NCBI GenBank assembly: GCA_900554695.1
Contig: USHV01000007.1
Coordinates: 1-64,000, forward strand
Length of the DNA: 64,000 nucleotides
Origin: an uncultured Prevotella sp.
GTDB lineage: Bacteria; Bacteroidota; Bacteroidia; Bacteroidales; Bacteroidaceae
Direction: 5' to 3'
The notes beneath the pieces are model-generated. The model was not told where the DNA came from, did not search any database, and saw only the letters and a list, made by a program, of their open reading frames with translations. A program made the translations under genes and the position numbers. This document shows positions 50,741 through 59,626 of the stretch, piece by piece (positions within the stretch are counted from its first letter, which is position 1; each line of letters begins with the position of its first letter).

Positions 50741-51666
50741 AACGGGTTTGGAAAAGAACATTCATCATCTTGCTCGATGTAGTGCTGGGCATTTACCTCG
50801 TTCTTGCTTTCACCGCGTTCAATAAACCGGATGAAACAAAGATCAAATGCACCCAGGTGAATATTTCGATAGCAGATGAGAGCAATAATGGATTTATCAC
50901 GGCGGCAGAAATCAAGAAGCGTCTTGTGGACGGTGGCATATACCCTAAGGGCATGCCGTTGCGCTATGTTGACGCCCGTAAGATAGAGGATCGCCTGAAG
51001 ATGAGTCCGTTTGTGAAAACGGCAGAATGTTACAAGACTCAGGACGGACAGGTGTTCATCACCATCACGCAGCTGTTGCCGGTCATACGCATCAAGGCTG
51101 ACAATGGAGACGATTACTATGTTGACGACAAGAACAGCGTGATGCCCAATTCATCGTATGTCAGCAATCTAATCATTGCGAGCGGCAGCATTACTCCGAG
51201 TTTTGCGACAAACTATATATCACCTATGGGAAAGGCGCTGATGGCAAACGATGTGTGGCGCAACCTCATCGAGCAGATACATGTGCTCCCCGACAGAGGC
51301 ATAGAGCTTGTGCCGCGTGTCGGCGACCATATTGTTTACATCGGCCGCCTGCCTGACTTCCAGAAGAAAGTCAGTCATGAGAAACTCATCTCCGATTTCA
51401 TCAATAACAAGATGACCCGGCTGATGAAATTCTATAAATACGGGCTTTCGTATGCCGGATGGAATAAGTACTCGTATATAAATCTTGAGTTCGACAATCA
51501 GATAATATGCAAGAAACGTTCGCATAAACCGGTGATCCAACATCCGCAACCTGTTCAGCAGGCAGCAGAGGCACAACCTGCGGAAACCTCAGAACGCCCT
51601 GCAGCCGATAAGCAGAACAAGGAGCAGAAACAGCAACAAACCGAACAAAAGAAAAAAACATTATAA
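50737..51666 (+). CDS. ftsQ: FtsQ-like divisome protein
   Basis: Bitopic membrane protein connecting early and late divisome components. GTG start at 50737, overlapping the murC stop by 4 bases. A short basic cytoplasmic start, one transmembrane helix (FIILLDVVLGIYLVLAFTAF, about 9-28), a POTRA-like segment (ITAAEIKKRLVDGGIYPKGMPLRYVDARKIEDRLKMSPFVKTAECYKT) and the FtsQ beta domain (VFITITQLLPVIRI, VHVLPDRGIELVPRVGDHIVYIGR). Residues about 255-309 are a Gln/Glu/Lys-rich tail that E. coli FtsQ lacks. 309 residues. Confidence 0.92.
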   Translation: MKRVWKRTFIILLDVVLGIYLVLAFTAFNKPDETKIKCTQVNISIADESNNGFITAAEIKKRLVDGGIYPKGMPLRYVDARKIEDRLKMSPFVKTAECYKTQDGQVFITITQLLPVIRIKADNGDDYYVDDKNSVMPNSSYVSNLIIASGSITPSFATNYISPMGKALMANDVWRNLIEQIHVLPDRGIELVPRVGDHIVYIGRLPDFQKKVSHEKLISDFINNKMTRLMKFYKYGLSYAGWNKYSYINLEFDNQIICKKRSHKPVIQHPQPVQQAAEAQPAETSERPAADKQNKEQKQQQTEQKKKTL

Positions 51667-51669
51667 CGT

Positions 51670-53115
51670 ATGGCAAATGAATTTATAGTAGCAATAGAGC
51701 TTGGATCATCCAAGATGACCGGCATGGCAGGAAGAAAAAATCCGGACGGAAGCATTTCTGTTCTTGCTGCCGTGAAGGAAGATGCCGCCTCTTGCATACG
51801 CAAAGGTGTTGTATATAATATTGATAAGACTGCTGTTTGCCTGACGAACATAATCAACAAGCTGAAGATGATTCTCAAGACAGAGATATCACAGGTCTAT
51901 GTTGGTGTGGGCGGACAGAGCATCCGTAGCGTAAAGAACGTCATACAGAAAGATTTACCTGCCGACACCATCGTGTCGCAGGAGCTTGTCAACGAGATAA
52001 TGGACATCAATCGTGGTGTGTCTTATCCCGATTATGAGATTCTCGATGCCATCACACTTGAGTATAAGGTCGATTCTCAGTATCAGATCGATCCTGTGGG
52101 GATACAGTCTTCACACCTTGAGGGCAATTTCCTCAACATCCTATGGCGTAAGTCGTTCTACCGCAGTCTGAACAAATGTTTCGACAATGCCGGCATTGCA
52201 ATAGCCGAGATGTATCTGTCTCCTCTTGCGATGGCCGACGCCGTGCTCACCGAGACCGAGAAACGCTCCGGCTGCATGCTGGTGGATCTCGGAGCCGATA
52301 CCACCACCGTTTCGGTGTACTATCGCGATATACTCCGCCACATAGCAGTCATCCCTCTTGGTAGCGGCAACGTAACCAAAGATATCGAGTCGCTGCAGAT
52401 GGACGAGGCTGAGGCTGAGAAGATGAAGCTGAAGTACGGATGCGCTTACACAGACAACTGCGACATAGACGACACTCTCAAACTCCCCATCGATCAGGAA
52501 CGTTCGGTTGACAGCCGAGTATTCATCGAGATTGTCGAGGCACGTGTCAAGGAGATTGTGGAAAATGTATGGGCTCAGGTGCCCACCGAATATTCCGACA
52601 AGCTCTTGGGTGGAGTGATACTTACTGGCGGTGGCTCAAACATGTCGAACATAGATACTGTCTTCCGTCAGACAACCCACATCGAAAAGGTGCGTATAAG
52701 CAAGTTCGTACATGCAAACATGACACCGGCGTCGCCTAAGATTGTCATACCTCACGACGGCACGATGAACACCATCTGCGGCCTTCTTATGAAAGGAGAC
52801 ATGAATTGCGCCGGCGACGCTATATCTAACGACATATTCGGAGGCACTCAGCCTGCCGGTACATCGGGCAATGTACAGCGCCCGTCTGGTACACCGGGCA
52901 ACGGTGTCATCAACCGTAAGGAAGAGGAAGAGCGTCGTAAGAAGGAAGAGGAAGAGCGCCACCGCAAGGAGGAAGAGGAGCGCAGGGCAAAGGCAGAACA
53001 GGAAGAGAAAGAGCGCAAGGAACTTGAGGAGAAGAAGAAAAATTCTTCTACAAACAAGTTCAAGGAGTCTATGAAGAAATTCTTCAAGTCGCTCGTAGCT
53101 CCCGAAGATCAATGA
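51670..53115 (+). CDS. ftsA: Cell division protein FtsA
   Basis: Actin-like ATPase that tethers FtsZ to the membrane. Phosphate-1 VAIELGSSKMTGMAG, SHS2 subdomain 1C (ITLEYKVDSQYQIDPVGIQSSHLEGNF), phosphate-2 GCMLVDLGADTTTVSVY, and GGVILTGGGSNMSNID. Residues about 415-465 are an almost pure Glu/Lys/Arg helix (repeated EEEERRKK-type runs), and the protein ends in an amphipathic membrane-targeting helix FKESMKKFFKSLVAPED. 481 residues; the charged linker is longer than in E. coli FtsA (420). Stop overlaps the ftsZ ATG in ATGA. Confidence 0.96.
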   Translation: MANEFIVAIELGSSKMTGMAGRKNPDGSISVLAAVKEDAASCIRKGVVYNIDKTAVCLTNIINKLKMILKTEISQVYVGVGGQSIRSVKNVIQKDLPADTIVSQELVNEIMDINRGVSYPDYEILDAITLEYKVDSQYQIDPVGIQSSHLEGNFLNILWRKSFYRSLNKCFDNAGIAIAEMYLSPLAMADAVLTETEKRSGCMLVDLGADTTTVSVYYRDILRHIAVIPLGSGNVTKDIESLQMDEAEAEKMKLKYGCAYTDNCDIDDTLKLPIDQERSVDSRVFIEIVEARVKEIVENVWAQVPTEYSDKLLGGVILTGGGSNMSNIDTVFRQTTHIEKVRISKFVHANMTPASPKIVIPHDGTMNTICGLLMKGDMNCAGDAISNDIFGGTQPAGTSGNVQRPSGTPGNGVINRKEEEERRKKEEEERHRKEEEERRAKAEQEEKERKELEEKKKNSSTNKFKESMKKFFKSLVAPEDQ

Positions 53116-54470
53116 ATCAAGTAAAACACAATATTATGGATCGAAATAACACAACTCCCACGATGGTGGATTTCGGACCACCCACAAAGGAACATACTAT
53201 TATAAAGGTAATAGGTGTCGGCGGTGGCGGTGGCAACGCTGTCAATCACATGTACCGTCAGGGCATACATGACGTGTCGTTCGTGCTCTGCAACACCGAC
53301 AACCAGGCACTTAACGATTCTCCGGTTCCGGTGCGTCTGCAACTCGGAAAGGAAGGACTCGGTGCCGGAAACAAACCGGAAAAAGCTCGCCAGGCAGCCG
53401 AAGAGAGCCTGGATAACATAAAGAAGATGCTCAGCGACGGCACTAAGATGGCGTTCATCACAGCCGGAATGGGCGGCGGTACAGGCACCGGAGCTGCTCC
53501 GGTCATCGCGCGTGTGTCTAAAGAGCTCGGCATTCTGACTGTCGGCATCGTCACCATCCCGTTCCGTTTCGAGGGCGCACGCAAGATAGACCAGGCGCTC
53601 GACGGTGTAGAGGAGATGTCGAAACACGTCGATGCTCTGCTCGTTATCAACAACGAACGCCTGCGCGACATCTATCCCGAGCTGCCTATGCTCGAAGCCT
53701 TCGGCAAGGCCGACGACACACTGAGCGTAGCAGCGCGCAGCATTGCAGAGATAATCACCAACCACGGACTGATAAACCTCGACTTCAACGACGTGAAGAC
53801 AGTGCTCAAGGACGGCGGTGTCGCCATAATGAGTATGGGCTACGGCGAGGGCGAAGGCCGTGTGGGCAAAGCCATACAGGACGCTCTCAACTCACCGCTG
53901 CTCAACGAGAGCAACATATACAACTCGAAGAAAATACTGCTAAGCATCAACTTCAGCAATGAGAACGGCGACAACTCCGGTCTGATGATGGACGAGATGA
54001 ACGATGTCAACGACTTCATGTCGCGTTTCGACAGAGACTTCGAGATAAAGTGGGGTGTCGCCATCGACTCCGAGCTTGGCAAGAAGGTGAAGGTCACCAT
54101 CCTTGCAACCGGTTTCGGAATAGAGAATGTCGATGGTATGAACAACCATCTCAAGAAGCGCACCACACAGGAAGAGGCCGACCGGTTGGCGCGTGAGGAG
54201 GAGAACGAGATAGATCGCGCCAACCGCCGTGAGCGTTATTACGGACGCGACGGAGGCAACATGCAGTATAAGCGTCGTCCGCACATCTTCCTCTTCTCCG
54301 ACGACAACCTCGACAACGAAGAGGTAATCATGGCTGTTGAGAACACTCCTACCTACAAGCGTACACGCCAGAAGCTGGAGGAGATACGCCAGCTAATGGT
54401 CACCAAGTCGCCCGTAGTAGAGAACAAGGACAACGGCGAACCCATACAGGGACTGATAAGTTTTACTTAA
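53112..54470 (+). CDS. ftsZ: Cell division protein FtsZ
   Basis: Tubulin-like GTPase that forms the division ring. VIGVGGGGGNAVNHMYRQGI, the tubulin signature GMGGGTGTGAAPVIARV, TIPFRFEGARKIDQAL and NFDFNDVKT-type INLDFNDVKTVLKDGG (T7 loop) are all present. After the core (about 335) comes a charged linker (RTTQEEADRLAREEENEIDRANRRERYYGRDGG) and an unusual ordered-looking C-terminal stretch (LEEIRQLMVTKSPVVENKDNG), with no clear proteobacterial-type conserved tail peptide. 452 residues from ATG 53112; ATG 53136 (MDRNNTTP) is an alternative. Confidence 0.97.
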   Translation: MNQVKHNIMDRNNTTPTMVDFGPPTKEHTIIKVIGVGGGGGNAVNHMYRQGIHDVSFVLCNTDNQALNDSPVPVRLQLGKEGLGAGNKPEKARQAAEESLDNIKKMLSDGTKMAFITAGMGGGTGTGAAPVIARVSKELGILTVGIVTIPFRFEGARKIDQALDGVEEMSKHVDALLVINNERLRDIYPELPMLEAFGKADDTLSVAARSIAEIITNHGLINLDFNDVKTVLKDGGVAIMSMGYGEGEGRVGKAIQDALNSPLLNESNIYNSKKILLSINFSNENGDNSGLMMDEMNDVNDFMSRFDRDFEIKWGVAIDSELGKKVKVTILATGFGIENVDGMNNHLKKRTTQEEADRLAREEENEIDRANRRERYYGRDGGNMQYKRRPHIFLFSDDNLDNEEVIMAVENTPTYKRTRQKLEEIRQLMVTKSPVVENKDNGEPIQGLISFT

Positions 54471-54482
54471 AAACAAAATATT

Positions 54483-54932
54483 ATGACACTTTACGATAAA
54501 GTCAGCGAAGACATTAAGGCGGCCATGAAGGCACGCGATAAAGTTCGTCTCGAGACACTGCGTAACATCAAGAAGGTATTTCTCGAGGCAAAGACTGCTC
54601 CCGGAGCAAACGATACGCTTGAGGATGCCGATGCTCTCAAGATACTTCAGAAGCTCGCAAAGCAGGGCCGTGAGTCGGCTCAGACATACATTGACAACGG
54701 ACGTCAGGACCTTGCCGACGACGAGTTGGCTCAGGCTGCTGTCATCGAGGAATATCTGCCTAAGCAGCTCAGCGAGGCTGAGATAGAGGTCGAGGTGAAG
54801 AAAGTAATAGCCGAGACCGGTGCACAGGGAATGAAAGATATGGGCCGCGTCATGGGAGTTGTTACCAAACAGCTTGCCGGACGTGCCGACGGACGCGCCA
54901 TCTCGACTGTTGTCAAGCGTCTGCTCGCCTGA
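54483..54932 (+). CDS. GatB/YqeY domain protein
   Basis: 149 residues matching the YqeY family, which resembles the C-terminal tRNA-interacting domain of GatB. MTLYDKVSEDIKAAMKARDKVRLETLRNIKK, DDELAQAAVIEEYLPKQLSEAEIE and MGRVMGVVTKQLAGRADGRAISTVVKRLL are characteristic. Exact role is not established; a link to amidotransferase or tRNA metabolism is assumed from homology. 12 bases after ftsZ and followed by a strong terminator, so it closes the division operon, an arrangement frequent in Bacteroidetes. Confidence 0.93.
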   Translation: MTLYDKVSEDIKAAMKARDKVRLETLRNIKKVFLEAKTAPGANDTLEDADALKILQKLAKQGRESAQTYIDNGRQDLADDELAQAAVIEEYLPKQLSEAEIEVEVKKVIAETGAQGMKDMGRVMGVVTKQLAGRADGRAISTVVKRLLA

Positions 54933-54954
54933 CATCAGCACAACTGTTTACCAT

Positions 54955-54995
54955 AACTCCGGTTTCTGCCTGTGTGCAGAGCCGGAGTTTTTTTG
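54955..54995 (+). terminator. Rho-independent terminator ending the mraZ-ftsZ-yqeY operon
   Basis: AACTCCGG pairs with CCGGAGTT, extended inwards by TCTGC/GCAGA, followed by a run of seven Ts. Only clear terminator between 38.5 and 55 kb. Confidence 0.92.
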
Positions 54996-55097
54996 TCAGT
55001 AAACCGTAATACGGTTTTTCCGCACATTGTCCGGTTTCATTTACTCCATTATCATAAAATGCAGCCCCATGTCTGTCATATTCAGAATTATTTTCTG

Positions 55098-55105
55098 TAT
55101 TTTTG
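55098..55105 (+). promoter_or_regulatory. Bacteroidetes -7 box (TATTTTTG) for aroQ
   Basis: TATTTTTG, perfect TAnnTTTG, 88 bases upstream of the aroQ ATG at 55193 and downstream of the operon terminator. Confidence 0.65.
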
Positions 55106-55192
55106 CATTATCATAACCGTTGTCACATTTTATCCGTTTTTTATGGAACTTAATAACAATATGTGGCGACGGCGTTACCAAAAACCGACATT

Positions 55193-55630
55193 ATGAAAAT
55201 ACAGATCATCAATGGCCCGAATCTTAATCTGCTCGGCACGCGCGAACCCGGAATATATGGCAGCAGCACGTTCGACGACTATCTGCAGACGCTTCGTGCC
55301 GCATATCCCGACATCGAGATAAGTTATTATCAGAGCAACATCGAAGGCGAACTCATCGACAAGATGCAGCAGACAGGCTTCTCATGCGACGGCATAGTGC
55401 TCAACGCCGGTGCCTACACCCACACGAGCATCGCGCTGCAGGACTGCATACGCTCGCTCCGTGCGCCGGTAATCGAGGTGCACATATCCAATGTTCACAA
55501 GCGTGAGGAGTTCCGCCATCATTCCATGATTTCATGTGCGTGTGCCGGAGTAATCTGCGGCTTCGGTCTCGACTCCTATCGTCTTGCCGTCGAGGCTCTG
55601 AAAGGCATTGCCGCACAGGCAGCAAAATGA
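55193..55630 (+). CDS. aroQ: 3-dehydroquinate dehydratase, type II
   Basis: Third step of the shikimate pathway: 3-dehydroquinate to 3-dehydroshikimate. Dodecameric type II enzyme motifs: IINGPNLNLLGTREPGIYG (with the catalytic Tyr and Arg loop), YQSNIEGELIDKMQ, LNAGAYTHTSIALQDCI, IEVHISNVHKREEFRHHS and ICGFGLDSYRLAVEAL. 145 residues from ATG 55193. A longer frame from GTG 55163 adds ten residues with no resemblance. Followed after 41 bases by an O-methyltransferase gene. Confidence 0.97.
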   Translation: MKIQIINGPNLNLLGTREPGIYGSSTFDDYLQTLRAAYPDIEISYYQSNIEGELIDKMQQTGFSCDGIVLNAGAYTHTSIALQDCIRSLRAPVIEVHISNVHKREEFRHHSMISCACAGVICGFGLDSYRLAVEALKGIAAQAAK

Positions 55631-55671
55631 ACGTCACAACGTCTGACAGAACATGAAAAATAGGCTAATCA

Positions 55672-56304
55672 ATGGACAGTAAACTCGAATCATACGTTCT
55701 CAATCATATCGACGCTGAGGGCGATTATCTCTACCGTCTCTACCGCGCCACCAACATACATACCATTCACGGCCGCATGGCGAGCGGTCATCTTCAGGGC
55801 CGGCTGCTCAAGATGCTTGTCACGATGATACGTCCGCGCAACATTCTTGAGGTGGGAACATTCAGCGGCTACAGCGCCATCTGCATGGCTGAAGGACTCG
55901 ACGAGGGCGGCAAGGTGTGGACCTTCGAGATAAACGACGAGCAGGAAGACTTCACCCGCCCGTGGATAGAAGGCTCGCCCGTGGCAGACAAGATACGCTT
56001 CATCATCGGCGACGCCATAACCGAGGCTCCCAAGCTCGGCATTTTGTTCGACATGGCATTCATCGACGGCGACAAGCGCACCTATGTCGAGACCTACGAG
56101 ATGGCCATGTCTGTCCTGCGTCGGGGCGGATATATCCTTGCCGACAACACGTTGTGGGACGGTCATGTGGTTGACAGTGTCTACGACCACGACCATCAGA
56201 CCGTCGGCATACGGCGTTTCAACGACCACGTGGCGGCCGATAAGCGTGTGGAGAAGGTGATTCTTCCGCTGCGCGACGGTCTTACAATAATAAGGAAAAT
56301 ATAA
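55672..56304 (+). CDS. SAM-dependent O-methyltransferase, class I (COMT/CCoAOMT-like)
   Basis: 210 residues. The SAM site is ILEVGTFSGYSAICMAEGL (about 60-78), followed by VWTFEINDEQEDF, FIIGDAITEAP, the metal-binding AFIDGDKRTYVETYEMAMSVLRRGGYILADNTLWDG and RRFNDHVAADKRVEKVILPLRDGLTIIRK. These are the landmarks of the O-methyltransferase_3 family, divalent-cation-dependent, acting on small catechol-like substrates or, in some bacteria, tRNA hydroxyuridine (TrmR/YrrM). Substrate here unknown. Probably co-transcribed with aroQ. Confidence 0.92.
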   Translation: MDSKLESYVLNHIDAEGDYLYRLYRATNIHTIHGRMASGHLQGRLLKMLVTMIRPRNILEVGTFSGYSAICMAEGLDEGGKVWTFEINDEQEDFTRPWIEGSPVADKIRFIIGDAITEAPKLGILFDMAFIDGDKRTYVETYEMAMSVLRRGGYILADNTLWDGHVVDSVYDHDHQTVGIRRFNDHVAADKRVEKVILPLRDGLTIIRKI

Positions 56305-56333
56305 GTGAATAACCGAAACCATACTATTATAAT

Positions 56334-57755
56334 ATGAAGAAAACTATTACCAAAACATTCGTCGTGCTGTCACTGCTCATGGCCGGAGCGGCAGACCTTT
56401 ATGCACAGTCGGCCATATATGCCTGCGGACACATACGCCGCACCCGCGAGACAGCCATCACCAACCTGAAGAACTCAGGATACACCACGGCCATTCTCTT
56501 CAATGTGAATGTGGAGAACGACGGCTCTCTGACCACCGATTTCAGTTGGGATACGCAGACCGCGGCCGAAGCCGGCGGTATAATATGCCAGAACGGTGAA
56601 TATGTGTTCGACAAATATCAGCCTTATTACATCGACGACGTGAAGTCGCTCGTCACTCAGCCCACATCCATCAACCGTCTGGAGATATGCATCGGCGGCT
56701 GGGGCAACGGCTCATACGGACACATCCGCGACTATATCAATCGTTACGGAACGGGTGAGGAGACCACTCTGTACAAGAACTTCAAGGCTTTGAAGGAGGC
56801 AATTCCCGAAATCGTGGCGGTGAATAACGACCAGGAGCAGGACTACGACCTGGAGACTGCCGTGGCATTCCACCGCATGCTCGCCAAGATAGGTTACAAG
56901 ACAACCATCGCTCCGTATATGAACAGGACCTATTGGCAGAATCTCGTCAGCCAGCTAAACGAAGAGCCGGGCACTTGCGAGATTGTTTATCTGCAGACCT
57001 ATGGCGGAGGTGCCGGCAACAATCCGAACGACTGGCGCGTGTTCGGCGACATTCCCATGTACGTGGGATTCGACTGTGAGGCAAGCAGTAACCTCTCTGA
57101 TATGGAAAGCCGCTTCAAGAACTGGCGCGATGCTGCCGATGTTCAGGGCGGATTCCTTTGGAACTACAACAGCGAGGCGCGCAATGTCAACGAGTGGGCA
57201 ACGGCCATCAACCGCATATTCCCTACAAAGACGGTGGAAAAACCTGCCGCGCACTTCTATCAGGATGTGAACTACGGCGGTTATTTCGTCTCAATGCCTG
57301 AAGGCTCTTTCTGCAAGGCTGAAATGGCTCTTTACGGCATCCGCGCCAATGACATCACTTCGTTCAAGCTTAAGGATGGTTATAAGGTGACGTTGTATTC
57401 GGGCGACAATTTCGACGGAGAGTCGATGACATGGACCGAATCGACCGGATGGATAGGCAACGACTGGAATGACAAGGCCTGCTCAATGAAGATTGAATCC
57501 ATCAATACTGGCATAGACAATGCGTCTGACAAAGCTTCTGCCGGACTTGCGGCAGCGGTAAGCGCCGACGGCACAAGCGTTATTGTCAGCGGTGCGGCAG
57601 CCGGACAGGTAGGCATTTACAGCGTTTCGGGTGAGAAACTGGCCGAGACCACAGCGTCGGCCGACGGTAGTGCCACATTGTCTGCGTCGTCATTTCCTAA
57701 CGGTGTATATGTAGTGAAGGCCGCCAACGGTTCTGCAAAACTGCTGAAACGCTGA
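56334..57755 (+). CDS. Secreted GH18-like barrel with beta/gamma-crystallin domain and sorting tail
   Basis: 473 residues. Signal peptide to YAQ (about 25). Residues 26-305 look like a TIM barrel of the GH18/chitinase-like type: IYACGHIRRTRETAITNLKNSGYTTAILFNVNV, LEICIGGWGNG, then IVAVNNDQEQDYDLETAVAFHRMLAKIGYKTTIAPY, where N-N-D-Q-E occupies the place of the GH18 DxDxE acid motif, and VQGGFLWNYNSE. Residues about 312-385 match a beta/gamma-crystallin fold (FYQDVNYGGYFVSMPEG, LYSGDNFDGESMTW). A Por-type tail (GQVGIYSVSGEKLAETTA to VKAANGSAKLLKR) follows. Enzymatic activity is uncertain because the acid motif is atypical. It may degrade or bind a glycan outside the cell. Confidence 0.7.
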   Translation: MKKTITKTFVVLSLLMAGAADLYAQSAIYACGHIRRTRETAITNLKNSGYTTAILFNVNVENDGSLTTDFSWDTQTAAEAGGIICQNGEYVFDKYQPYYIDDVKSLVTQPTSINRLEICIGGWGNGSYGHIRDYINRYGTGEETTLYKNFKALKEAIPEIVAVNNDQEQDYDLETAVAFHRMLAKIGYKTTIAPYMNRTYWQNLVSQLNEEPGTCEIVYLQTYGGGAGNNPNDWRVFGDIPMYVGFDCEASSNLSDMESRFKNWRDAADVQGGFLWNYNSEARNVNEWATAINRIFPTKTVEKPAAHFYQDVNYGGYFVSMPEGSFCKAEMALYGIRANDITSFKLKDGYKVTLYSGDNFDGESMTWTESTGWIGNDWNDKACSMKIESINTGIDNASDKASAGLAAAVSADGTSVIVSGAAAGQVGIYSVSGEKLAETTASADGSATLSASSFPNGVYVVKAANGSAKLLKR

Positions 57756-57821
57756 CAGCCTTCTGTCGTATACGATATATTTGCCGGACGGTGATGCCCG
57801 TATCGTGAGGCGTTGATGCCT

Positions 57822-58595
57822 CTACGGACGCATCGTGAGCCATTGCCGGCGCTCGCTCTCGTCCATACGTTCAATGGCGTAGCGCAGCGATGTGCGGCTC
57901 ATGTCGGCATAATTCTGTTTCAGAAAAGCGCGCAGCATGTTGATGTCGCGCTTTCCCATTTCCCTCAACATCCACCCCACGGCCTTGTGCATCAGGTCGT
58001 GGGGATGTTTTTTCAGCTTCTCCGCATAGCGCAGCACATAGCGGAAGTCACCCTTTCTGGTGGGTTCTATTGTCGAAACCATGGCTATGCGCTGTTCCCA
58101 CATGCACGAACTATCAGCCAGACGGTCCATCACCGCCGTCTTCTCTTCCTCAGTCGATATTGATGGCATGGTGAGCCAACGGCCCGTTATCTTGTCAGCC
58201 GAGAGATCCACCAGGTCCCAGTTGTTGGCCTGATGCGTGTGGTTGAGGTAGAATCTCACCAGATTCTCGCGCTTCTCCATGCTCTCCGGGTCGTCGAGCG
58301 CGCGGCGCAGTGTCAGCCGACGCATCTTTTCGGTCAGTATGAGAAATCCGCACAGCCTTATCTCGTGCCACGGCGAATAAATCAGTTTTTCCGTTTCCTC
58401 CAGCGACATGTCGGTAGCCTCTGCCACCACACGGCGCGTCTGCGGCACCCGTATGCCCAGAAACTCGTCGCCTTCGCCATACTGTCCGGGTGCTGTCTTG
58501 AAGAATTTCATCAGTACCTCGCGCTGCCCGTCGTTGGTCATGGCTATCATGCGTGCCGTCACTTCGGCCGCTGTTGTCATAGGTGTGTGTTGCAT
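57822..58595 (-). CDS. DNA alkylation repair protein (AlkD-like HEAT-repeat glycosylase)
   Basis: 257 residues, mostly helical. FLGIRVPQTRRVVAEATDMSLEETEKLIYSPWHEIRLCGFLILTEKMRR, NLVRFYLNHTHQANNWDLVDLSADKITG, SSCMWEQRIAMVSTIEPTRKGDFRYVLRYAEKLKKHPHDLMHKAVGWMLREMGKRD are family hallmarks; the W-D-L-V-D and A-x-G-W-M-L-R-E motifs form the DNA-binding groove with the catalytic Asp. It removes N3- and N7-alkylated purines. A start at 58580 (MTTAAEVT) would shorten it by five residues. Convergent with the GH18-like gene. Confidence 0.93.
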   Translation of the reverse strand: MQHTPMTTAAEVTARMIAMTNDGQREVLMKFFKTAPGQYGEGDEFLGIRVPQTRRVVAEATDMSLEETEKLIYSPWHEIRLCGFLILTEKMRRLTLRRALDDPESMEKRENLVRFYLNHTHQANNWDLVDLSADKITGRWLTMPSISTEEEKTAVMDRLADSSCMWEQRIAMVSTIEPTRKGDFRYVLRYAEKLKKHPHDLMHKAVGWMLREMGKRDINMLRAFLKQNYADMSRTSLRYAIERMDESERRQWLTMRP

Positions 58596-58685
58596 TGTCC
58601 TTATGTGTTATGTGAAACGAAAAGTTGCAGCGCTTCCGTCATGTCGGCGAGTCGCTGCAACGATAGTCATTATTATATGTCCTGC

Positions 58686-59615
58686 TTACCAGTTGGAGTC
58701 GGCTCCGCCTCCTCCGGAGTCACCTCCGCCGAAGCTGCCGCCCGAGAATCCGCCTCTGCCAAATCCTCCTCCGTGGCCGCGGCCGAACATGGAGCCGAGG
58801 AACATTCCGCCGAGAAACTCTCCGGTGCTGTCTCCTCCGTTGTCGTCAAGACGCGTATGCTTCACGGTGATGCGTCCACAGTTGTCACACACGAACACGT
58901 CTTTTCTCACGTGTCCGCCGTCCGCTGTCATGAATACGTCGCTCGACATCTTGCGCAGCGCCGTTTTTCCGCAGTACTGACATTTGCGTGCTCGACGGTT
59001 GATGAGCCGTGGCAGTATTATAACGAGCGCTATTGCGCCCAGCAGAAATACCAGCGCGCCCACGGGAAATTCATCGTCGGCCGCGGCGTCGGGCTTCATG
59101 CTGTCCTTCAACCGGGCATACACCGCTTTGGCTCCTGCCGTCATGCCCGTGTCCCAATCGCCTTTGCTGAACGCCGGAATCATGTATCTCGTCTGTATGC
59201 GTTTGCATGCCGCGTCGGGCAGAACGCCTTCCAGACCATAGCCCGTGGTGAAACGTATGCTGCGCTGGTCGGCCACGAAGAGTATGAGCAGTCCGTTGTT
59301 GCTCTTCTTCTTGCCCACACCCCACAGGCGGAACAGGCGGTGGGAGAAGTCGAACGCGTTGTCTTCGCCTATCGACGGCAGCATCACCACGCTCACCTCA
59401 ATGTCCGTCTCCTTCTCAAGACGGCTGAACACGGCGTTGATGGTGTCGCGTGCGGCAGGCGACAGTATGCCTGTCGGGTCGCTAACGTGCAGCCGCGTGT
59501 CGGTCAGTCTGACGTTGGGCACATCCTCCACCTTGTATGCACGCACGCTGTCCTGTGCCGCCGAAGGCAGCACAAGCGTGGCAAGACATGCGATTAATAT
59601 AAATATGTGCCTCAT
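58686..59615 (-). CDS. TPM-domain (YgcG-like) secreted/membrane protein
   Basis: 309 residues: signal peptide (MRHIFILIACLATLVLPSAAQ), TPM (TLP18.3/Psb32/MOLO-1) domain at about 45-175 (VSDPTGILSPAARDTINAVFSRLEKETDIEVSVVMLPSIG, GLLILFVADQRSIRFTTGYGLEGVLPDAACKRIQTRYMIPAF), one transmembrane helix (GALVFLLGAIALVIILP), a zinc-ribbon-like CQYCGKTALRK...CDNCGR segment with two Cys pairs, and a Gly/Ser-rich end. The architecture is that of YgcG/TPM phosphatase-like proteins that accompany LemA. Function unproven. Eleven bases after the LemA gene, so one operon. Confidence 0.9.
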   Translation of the reverse strand: MRHIFILIACLATLVLPSAAQDSVRAYKVEDVPNVRLTDTRLHVSDPTGILSPAARDTINAVFSRLEKETDIEVSVVMLPSIGEDNAFDFSHRLFRLWGVGKKKSNNGLLILFVADQRSIRFTTGYGLEGVLPDAACKRIQTRYMIPAFSKGDWDTGMTAGAKAVYARLKDSMKPDAAADDEFPVGALVFLLGAIALVIILPRLINRRARKCQYCGKTALRKMSSDVFMTADGGHVRKDVFVCDNCGRITVKHTRLDDNGGDSTGEFLGGMFLGSMFGRGHGGGFGRGGFSGGSFGGGDSGGGGADSNW

Positions 59616-59626
59616 TGTTTGTTGTA

